A stretch of DNA of 64,000 nt, taken from Malachius bipustulatus. Lineage: Eukaryota; Arthropoda; Insecta; Coleoptera; Melyridae. The notes below the pieces were generated by a model that ran no database searches, had not been told where the DNA came from, and was given only the letters and a program-made list of their open reading frames with translations. Made by a program: the position numbers and the translations under genes. Positions within the stretch are counted from its first letter, which is position 1, and each line of letters opens with the position of its first letter. Where the stretch lies: contig OU342630.1 in the NCBI GenBank assembly GCA_910589415.1, positions 1,364,001-1,428,000 of the forward strand, given 5' to 3'. This document shows positions 56,656-64,000 of this stretch, piece after piece.

Positions 56656-57008
56656 CAGTGTTGCCGCGGTGGTACATTTGTATCACATTTGGTACATTTT
56701 ATTTTTGCTGGTACGCTGGTACTACATTTTAAAGTTAAAGTTCAATGCTATTCTGGTACATTTTTCATTTTTGCAATTTTATTATTTAAACTTGCCTATT
56801 ATTGTATGTAGGTATGCAATCACATATTTAAATTGTATATTATGTCTCGCAATGAACATTTTGTAGCTTTAAATATTGATTGAATGAACCATTATGAATT
56901 TAAAATTATGTCATTTAGGCTAAGTAATTAAATAAACATACTTAATTGGCAAAAGTACCATATTGGTACATTTTTAATTTCTCATCTAAAAACGTACCGC
57001 GGCAACAC
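56656..57008. mobile_element. hAT-like MITE with CAGTGTTGCCGCG ends
   Basis: CAGTGTTGCCGCGGTGGTAC at 56656 is mirrored by GTACCGCGGCAACAC ending 57008. GTACATTTT-type blocks repeat inside. The CAGTGTTGCC end is hAT-like; an 8-bp duplication was not found. Confidence 0.65.
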
Positions 57009-57369
57009 GGGAAAATCACTGTCGGTCGAGTTACTGTCGTGTCGACTGGGGGTCCGCCGGGCGTGCTGTGTGGTTTGGTGGTTCGGGAAATCGGGATTCG
57101 GTGTAGACGAGAGAGAGAGACGCAGACGAGACACGACTCGACGGAAATACGAACACGTGGTGGTGCTGGTGCTGTTGTCGGTTTACTCGGTTTCTGACTT
57201 TCCGGTTTTTTATTGAAAACTTCAATGAACTTGAAATTGAAAACTTTGCAAATTGCAAAGACAGAAGAATAGACCTCAAGTTCAAAACTCTTTAATTTTA
57301 TTTTAAACTACTGGGAAATTGCGTGACCTTGAACACTCAAAAAAAATTGCGCCTGCGGCGCATTTAGAG
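57009..57369. other. Spacer, nothing recognised
   Basis: GA and GGT simple repeats (57106-57118 and 57158-57176). No gene. Confidence 0.35.
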
Positions 57370-58025
57370 AGTAGTTTATTTTCCTTTCTTAGGTGGTCGG
57401 CGATTTTTAAATGACCTGCCTGTGAAAAGTATCACCAGCCGCCACTGGTCCACTCCCGAACGTAGGCCTCTTTCATTCTTCCCTACGTTTCTCTGTCTTG
57501 TGCTGCCTCGAACCATCTCTTCCCTGCTGCTTTTCTGATGTTGTCTAGCCATCTTCTCGTTGGTCTGCCTGTGCTGCGTTTTGTCTGCGTAGGCCGTCAG
57601 AATGTGATCTTCGATGCCCATCTATTCGGGTCCTGTTTAGCTACGTGACCCGCCCATTGTCACTTAAGTTCTGTTATGCGCTCTATAATGTCAATGGTCT
57701 TAGTTCTTTGTCTGATCTCTTTATTTTCAATTTTATCTCGTAGGGTAATGCCGATCATTGCGCGTTCTTGTGCCCTTCGCATCACTCTAAGCTGGTTGGC
57801 GCTCTTTTTTGTTATTGTCATTGTTTCAAGGTCGTAGGTTGCCACCGGTATTATGCTCGAATCGATTTCCGCTTGAGATTTATTGGAATATCCCTATTCC
57901 TGAATACATACTTTAGTTTTCCAAAATACGCCCATGTTAGGTATATTCTGAGTTCCATTTCAGCTGTCTGATTCCCTTTACCTATTTTGATGGTGTGCCC
58001 CAGGTAACTCAGGCCTATTTATCCG
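57370..58025 (-). pseudogene. RTE-like LINE, C-terminal reverse transcriptase fragment
   Basis: Minus-strand frames cover, in order, TAEMELRIYLTWAYFGKLKY (57950-57880), the block TITKKSANQLRVMRRAQERA (57820-57760) with TKTIDIIERITELK, and DHILTAYADKTQHRQTNEKM (57615-57550). These match the thumb and the C-terminal tail of RTE-type LINE polymerases of insects. A stop at about 57660 and frame changes make it dead. The 5' part is absent. It ends near the opposite-strand LINE that begins at 58192. Confidence 0.7.
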
Positions 58026-58191
58026 AGATGGCGATGTCAAGCTGACTGGAACGATTCTGTTGTGGCTCTTAAAATTTTCTGAAATATCAAAGTTACTAGT
58101 GATAATACTGACTGACTTATATAGTTGAGTGTTTCTAGGGTTAAGTTAATAGTGTAGGTTTAACTCTCGGTTGGTTGAAATAATTTAGTCA

Positions 58192-58663
58192 TGTCCATGG
58201 AGGCTAAATTTAGTGATGCTAACAAAATAATGGACTCACTGTCACGTGATTTACGAAATTCTATCAAGGAGTTTAAACGGGAATTAATGGAGAAAGTGTC
58301 CGCAGACACTTGTGAGACGGTGTAACCTGTAACTGATTTGGTTGAGAGATTAAATGATTTTGAGGCTTAAATCTTGAAGGATATGGACAGGTTGTATGGA
58401 GAAATATTGTTCTCACAAAAGACGTGGAAAGAATGGCGGCCGATAATGCTAGACAAGAGAGCAGTGATAATAAAAGCAAGCTGATTATCTATGGCGTTGA
58501 CGAGGATAAGGAGGATTTAATTGGGTATTTTTCAGGTTGTCTTAGCGATAGGTTCGGTGTTTCATGTTCTAATATCAATATTAAAGATTGTTATCGCATC
58601 GCCAAAAAGGCCTATCGCAGTAATATTACTGCTGATTGTTTCTTTTTAGGGTATTTTGACTAG
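58192..58663 (+). pseudogene. Jockey-like LINE L1, ORF1 remnant
   Basis: It starts at ATG 58192 (MSMEAKFSDANKIMDSLSRD). A stop near 58323 and a frame change near 58424 interrupt it. 58424-58663 encodes KLIIYGVDEDKEDLIGYF and IKDCYRIAKKA, the RNA-binding-like block seen in ORF1 proteins of some LINEs. It is followed within 40 bp by the linker before the RT; the endonuclease domain is missing. Confidence 0.6.
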
Positions 58664-58697
58664 TAAGTCGTGAGATCTTTAAACGCATGACATTAAT

Positions 58698-59525
58698 TTG
58701 AAGGTTAAACTGTTTAATAGGAATATTTTGGAATCTTGGATATACAATCATGCTCCTCTAAAGCATATTAGGGTTACAAAGCCGAAGGCACCCTGGATGA
58801 CACTGGAAATAAGAAATCTTATGCATGACCGTGATTGCGCTCTGACTAAGGTTGTTGAGTCTGGGGAAAACTGTGACTGGGACAGCTATAAAAAATTATT
58901 GAGAAATGCAGCTTTGTCTGCAATTCGTAGAGAAAAGAAAAATTACATGTTCAACTCTTCGCATGACAATAATCCCTCGGCAGTATGGTTTACTTGGAAA
59001 AATCTCAACGTTACTCGTTGTTCTAATAGCAAAATTCCTGATAATCTAACAGATGCTGAAAAAATCCAAGAATTACTAAATTTTATATAAAGAATGACAC
59101 TATAAATTCCAGCGCAAAATTTATTTTTATTTGAATATTAAATTTAAGGATGGAGATGGTTTCAATTTTGTATCTGTAAATACTGATGAAGTCCACAATA
59201 TCTTGTCTAGTTTAAATCTAACGCATATGGCATTGATAATATTTCGTATTCGATTGTATGCTTCAGTATGCTAGTCCGTTTATTGACGTATATTTAACTC
59301 ACATTTTAAACTGTGCTCTAATAGAACTACACCATTTCGGGCATGTGGAAGAAATCTATTGATTGTCCCATTCTAAAAAATAATAGACCTGATTCCTTTG
59401 GGGACCTTCGAATTATAAGCCTATTGCCTGCTCTCTCGAAGATCTTGGAGAGAATCATGTATAAACAAATTTACAAATTCACAAATTGTAAATTTACAAA
59501 GTTACAAACAAATTTATGGATATAA
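58698..59525 (+). pseudogene. LINE L1, pre-RT region and RT start
   Basis: 58725-59090 encodes APWMTLEIRNLMHDRD and NYMFNSSHDNNPSAVWFTWK, the segment between endonuclease and RT in Jockey-type elements. 59343-59525 encodes the first RT blocks (SFGDLRIISLLPALSKILER). Frame changes occur near 59090 and 59230. The MITE at 59526-59785 interrupts the domain. Confidence 0.7.
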
Positions 59526-59785
59526 CAATGTCATTACTTACAGCGGGTATTATAAAGGCTCATTGAGTTAACGGGCAGATTTCTGTGGCCATTTCTGAAG
59601 AAGGTGATGTCGAGGCTAAGTGGAAATTTTTTAATTTATCCATTCTTGGCATGAAAATAATTACAAAAATGATAATAAAAGTCATTTGACGTCGATATTA
59701 GCTTCAAAAACGAGCACAGAAATCTGCCCGTTAGCCTAATGAGCCTTTATAATATTGGCTGTTAGACAGCTAAGTAATGACATTG
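59526..59785. mobile_element. MITE in LINE L1, 260 bp
   Basis: CAATGTCATTACTTA at 59526 is mirrored by TAAGTAATGACATTG ending 59785. A second, inner inverted pair (ATTATAAAGGCTCATTGAG and CAGAAATCTGCCCGTTAG with partners) continues the arms. Target duplication not clear. Confidence 0.75.
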
Positions 59786-60221
59786 CTCCCCCTTCTCAAA
59801 CGGAATTTAGGAATAATTTTAACTGTGGTACAGCCTTATGTAAGGTAACTGATGATGTATTGAGGGCCAGAGATGACGGACTGGCTACTGCTGTACTGCT
59901 CTTGATTATTCAAAAGCTTTTAACATCATTAACCTTTTATTTGCCAAGTTTAAATATTACGGATTTTACTCTAACTCGGTGGTTCTTTTGACGTCTTACC
60001 TTGAAAATCGCTCTCAGAGAGTAAGACTCAACGGAGGAGTATATTCTTCTGAGCGATCTATATGGGCTAGTGTGCCACAGGGGAGCATCTTGGGCCCCTC
60101 GTGCTTCATTATCTACACCGCAGATTTGTTGCGTTCTCTTAGATTTTGCACTGTGCAGGCCTATGCTGACGACACTCAGTTGTACTATTCTTTTAAACCA
60201 CGTGAAATTTATTCAGCTCAT
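59786..60221 (+). pseudogene. LINE L1, RT core
   Basis: The domain resumes after the MITE. 59979-60221 encodes SQRVRLNGGVYSSERSIWAS, VPQGSILGPSCFIIYTADL and AYADDTQLYYSF. The A-x-D-D catalytic pair is intact, but frameshifts upstream and loss of everything downstream make the element dead. Confidence 0.75.
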
Positions 60222-60360
60222 GGCCGGTTTCACCAACAGCAAATAAATCTCTAAATAACTATTGAATGAATAAATTTTATTCTCTAGTTAAATCTATTCT
60301 TCTTTCATCAAACGTGTTTGACAGCTCAGTTAGTTATTCATAAAATAGGCAGATATTCTC
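60222..60360. mobile_element. MITE end with GGCCGGTTTCACCAAC terminus
   Basis: GGCCGGTTTCACCAAC cuts the LINE RT frame at 60223. AACTATTGAATGAATAAA near the left is loosely mirrored by AGTTATTCATAAAATAG near 60332. The right terminus is not recognisable. Confidence 0.45.
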
Positions 60361-61795
60361 AGTATAATTTCGAACATAAATTGTACATTTATGCATGACA
60401 TTGCTACGTTCACAAGAAAACTTTTAGTTTCTCTCAGAAAAACAGGGCTGACCTACCTTTAGCAAGACGGAGCACTATTTAATGCTACAAAATCTCACTC
60501 AAATTACGTGGGACTGTAGTAACACTCGCAACGTGTGAGCGGTATTGTTTAATTGCTTTAAAGATAAAAGATAAAAGGATGCCAGGATGGCCTTTGTAAT
60601 TTTGAATGATTGACCTAAAGTATCCTAGGCTATAATAAAGGCATCAAAATTGGCTCAGCATTTAAATGACCAGTATTTTTAATAATTGCTATTGCCTAAA
60701 TAATTTTCTACCTTGAATAATCATCCTGAATTTTAATAAAGAATGTATTTACAAAATTGTTTACAGTTTAATTGAAATGAATATTCTATCGCAACAAACT
60801 ACTACTTAATTATCATGTTGCTAATTAATCAAGTAACTTTCTTGGTTAAAAATCTCATTTAACAAGTATAAATGGGATTAAGAGATAGATATCTATGTCT
60901 CGCACAACTTATTTGACATTGGTGTCATAAATGCGACTCAAGTAGTAATAATAATAATAATAACCTAACTAAATCAATAATTATGGCTAAATATTTATAG
61001 ATATTAAGGTAATGGTAATATTTAAATAAGATAAGATAATAATTCCATAAGATAGGTAGGTACTTATAACTTGGCTTCACTTTTGATTTCGATGAGAGCA
61101 AAAGAGGTTATGAGATCTGCTTACGTAAACGACTTTTCTTTTCTTTGAAAAGTCGAGCTAAACAACTGTAGAAGTGGGGGCACTGAAGCTTGCAAGAAAG
61201 GGGTTGTGAACTCCCTCGGGAACAGCAAACAATAGATGTAGAGCTAGGGTTCCGTTGAGACACTTGCTAGTCAATGTCCCTTTCCTAGGCGGGTTGAAAT
61301 GCGGAAATATTGGTCACAGAATGTTGACCTCCACTATTTAGATTTAGACAGCAGTGAAACTCTCAGGTAGATGTGATGATCTGTTCCATAAAAGCAGATC
61401 TAGATGTGCGGGTTCAAAAAGCAAAGATGGTGTCGGTAAAAAAGTACTTGAAGTTCTATTTCGTAGATAGCTTGTAGGTAAGATAAGATAATATACTCAG
61501 AACGAGATGGTATAGGAAAAGAACTGGAACAAAATATAATGTCCTATTAGAGAATGAATGATTTAGATGGTTTAATCTTTCTACTTACCCAATGTAAATT
61601 GGTTCTTATAAGGTAGCTGGAGATAGGGCTAGAAGCGCGTGCTACGCCTTCGAGACCAGAATGGAAAATGGCGTGTCCCGCTCGAAACCTAAAATGGCTC
61701 ACTTTTTGCGCAACTCAAAGATGGATGCCGGATTAAATTTATAAAACTAGCTAGTAGAGTCATCTGTGATTCTACTAGTCATCTAGGGTTCTTAA
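60361..61795. other. About 1.4 kb with no gene recognised
   Basis: Contains a TAA microsatellite (60946-60963), a duplicated GATAAAAGATAAAAGG string (60563) and scattered TAGGTA. Neither coding frames nor known repeats are seen. Confidence 0.4.
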
Positions 61796-61799
61796 GCGA

Positions 61800-62061
61800 A
61801 GTTGATTGCAACATTTTTTGTGTCAGAACACTGGCTGAACTATGATATGGTGCGATGTGCGTGGGCGGTTACCATGCGGCGGATGACTTCTGCAGGACTG
61901 AACATGCCCATGGTGGAGTGGCCATTTTTATGAGTAACTCAACTAGTTTCTTGTTGCAACCATTAACAAATTTTAAAAAACTGTCAGTAGAATTACATTT
62001 TGAATGTGTGGCGGTAAAGTTTTCAATAGGTCAATTTAGTTTTGTTGTTATATATGTATAT
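61800..62061 (+). pseudogene. Jockey-like LINE endonuclease fragment
   Basis: Across two frames the plus strand encodes SEHWLNYDM (61830), then GGYHAADDFCRTEHAHGGVAIFMSN (given as GGYHAADDFC and AHGGVAIFMSN), and FVVIYVY. These are the middle blocks of the apurinic-type endonuclease of Jockey-like LINEs, including the catalytic E in SEHWL. The fragment is cut at 62062 by a palindromic element and does not resume after it. Confidence 0.65.
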
Positions 62062-63268
62062 ACAGGGTGTCCGGAAATTATGAGCAAAAAATTAAGGGGG
62101 TGATTCTTCTTGATGAAATATTGCCAAAAGTATCTATAATTTTTTTTTCGAAAACTCAAAAAGAAGAAAGCTATAAGCCTCCAAAGTTGATTTTTTTAAA
62201 TCAATATTTTTTTATAACTTTTTTTCTAGTGTACGGATTTTCTTAAAATTTGACACACTTGCCACTGATGCTGCTTTACATCCTTGGTCCAAATTAGACT
62301 TGAATCCCTCGAAATCAAAAGGCCTTAACTGCCCTTGACCTTCAAAAAAGGCCTATAACTTTTTTCGTAATATTTTTTTCTGAGTTTTGAAGGCGCACAA
62401 TTGAAGAACGTGAAGAAATATTCGGAAAAAGTTTTCTTTGTCTATCACGATAAAATGACCCGTTTCCGAGTAAAACTGTTTCAAAAATTTGCTTGCACTA
62501 AAATTGATCACCATAAACTATGATCATTCTGCAACAATACCAAAGCATGTTTTGGGAACGGTGGCAGGGTTGCCTAGGAAACAAGACGTTTGCTTTGGAT
62601 TTCATTTTGACAGCAATTTATTATTTTTTTTAATTAAAATTATTTTATTATTTTATTATTTTATTAAAAAAAATGATTAAAAATTTTTTTCATTTTCAAA
62701 AAAAAATCATTTCCAGTCTATTTATAATACGAATGTCTCTGTTTTGTACATAACTAGGCAATCCTGCAGCTGTTTCCAAAGCATGCTTTGGTGTTGTTGC
62801 AGAATGATCATAGTTTATGGTGATCAATTTTAGTGCAGGAAAATTTTTAAAACAGTTTTACTCGGAAACGGGTCATTTTATCGTGATAGACAAAGAGGAC
62901 TTTTTCCGAATATTTCTTCACGTTCTTCAATTGTGCGCCTTCAAAACTCAGAAAAAAATATTACGAAAAAAGTTATAGGCCTTTTTTGAAGGTCGAGGGC
63001 AGTTAAGGCCTTTTGATTTCGAGGGATTCAAGTCTAATTTGGACCAAGGATGTAAAGCAACATCAGTGACAAGTGTGTCAAATTTTAAGAAAATCCGTAC
63101 ACTAGAAAAAAAGTTATAGAAAAATATTGATTTAAAAAAATCAACTTTGGAGGCTTATAACTTTCTTCTTTTTGAGTTTTCGAAAAAAAATTATGGATAC
63201 TTTTGGCAATATTTCATCAAGAAGAATCACCCCCTTAATTTTTTGCTCATAATTTCCGGACACCCTGT
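62062..63268. mobile_element. Palindromic ACAGGGTG-end element 4, 1207 bp
   Basis: It opens ACAGGGTGTCCGGAAATTAT and closes ATAATTTCCGGACACCCTGT. Arms of about 530 bp match almost perfectly around a less conserved centre (62580-62750) that contains TTTTATTA repeats. ATAT flanks both sides. Blocks such as GGACCAAGGATGTAAAGC occur in both arms. No ORF. Confidence 0.93.
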
Positions 63269-63920
63269 ATATATATATTATGTATTACACCGACTTATTA
63301 TTAATCTATTATAATCTAGTCAATATTGAAGTAATAATGACGTCAAATAAATCATGTGTTAAATATTCTTGGGCTGAAGTTAAAACAAAAGGTAATTTTA
63401 TACATCCGCGGCTCCTAAGTTTCATCAATTTTTTCGGGACCGAGGAGCGAAAAAATAGGGATGATGGGTGGGTAAGAAGCTAAAAACAGCCATTGCAAAC
63501 TAATATTAAGGTCACAACTAAGGCCTCTTTGGCACTACGGTCGAATTTATATTTTTTTCTTCACTTTCAGGACAAGGAAAATCTTCGAGATTAACAGTAG
63601 CACGATTTTTACTTTGAATTTTGCATTTATTTTGCATTTATATTCCAAAAATCGTAACATCATTCCCTGTCGTCTTTTCACGATATGAAAAAGCGGATAT
63701 AATGCGAATACGTGACTGTATACGTTTCAAAGCGCTTGGCATTGTCCTCAAGTGGTTACTTCCCAAACTCGACGTATGTAATCATCGCATCTACCAGGTC
63801 CGTACTTTCATTGCACTCTCAAAATCGGTTTTTTTAACGCCGTTTTGTTGCCTTCCCTTTCATTTGCAAAGCAAATGAATACCTTCCTGGTGTTACTATA
63901 GGTATGTTCTCCAACCCTAT
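63269..63920. other. Spacer, nothing recognised
   Basis: A 67-codon frame at 63280-63483 has no recognisable motif. The LINE endonuclease interrupted at 62061 does not continue here. Confidence 0.35.
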
Positions 63921-64000
63921 ACAGGGTGTTCTACAAGCTCTATGACAAACTTTGACAGATGGTAGGTTGCTTGATTTTAAACATATTTTTTTTAATAAAC
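63921..64000. mobile_element. Left end of another ACAGGGTG element, cut by window edge
   Basis: ACAGGGTGTTCTACAAGCTC begins at 63921 after CCTAT, the same terminus as the complete palindromes. Only 80 bp are visible, so the palindromic structure cannot be checked. Confidence 0.5.

Noticed and set aside
63280..63483. 67-codon frame as a continuation of the LINE endonuclease
   Set aside because: Its residues do not match the blocks that follow the endonuclease core, so continuity across element 4 is not supported.

Overview
The window is intergenic, repeat-dominated DNA from an animal, most likely an insect. It is AT-rich, has GT-AG introns, a tRNA-derived SINE, Ty3/gypsy, Penelope-like, Jockey-like and RTE-like retroelement remains, and TTAA-, TA-, 3-bp- and 8-bp-flanked DNA transposon relics. 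Scattered TAGGTA/ACCTAC strings are common in aphid-like and some other insect genomes, but the species cannot be fixed from this sequence. There is no bacterial-type gene content and no CRISPR array.

Only two host genes are supported. (1) A minus-strand RGG-box gene occupies 1-4025: a core promoter near 4023-4053, a six-codon first exon (3966-3983), then exons at 620-818 and 185-316, with the rest beyond the left edge. Its introns hold a piggyBac-like element (975-1609) and a long inverted repeat. (2) A plus-strand leucine-rich-repeat gene is represented by one internal exon (54111-54506).

Left part, 4.4-14.8 kb: a satellite of about 20 units of 509 bp, with a higher-order duplication and a chimeric unit that record unequal exchange. 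14.9-23.2 kb and 32.3-38.3 kb: two incomplete copies of a large non-coding composite element. They share an end in inverted orientation, and the first copy also carries a 75-bp minisatellite in a 3.04-kb tandem duplication.

Middle part, 27.3-39.1 kb: a dead Ty3/gypsy element (plus strand) split by a 1.57-kb solo LTR, an 864-bp TTAA element and the 5.9-kb composite element, which itself carries a second solo LTR of the same family. Target duplications let the order of insertion be read. 42.5-51.2 kb: a 5'-truncated Penelope-like element (minus strand) split by a hAT-type element (8-bp duplication AAGTGAGG) and by a nearly complete but inactive Ty3/gypsy element of 4354 bp (5-bp duplication GAGAT).

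Spread through 25-64 kb are about seven foldback elements whose ends read ACAGGGTG and whose interiors mostly differ; five of them are long near-palindromes (513-1210 bp). They are the most unusual shared pattern here. The right part (55.8-63.3 kb) adds a SINE, an RTE-like fragment, Jockey-like LINE fragments and several small MITEs. No intact transposase, integrase or reverse transcriptase gene was found, so everything mobile here looks non-autonomous or dead.
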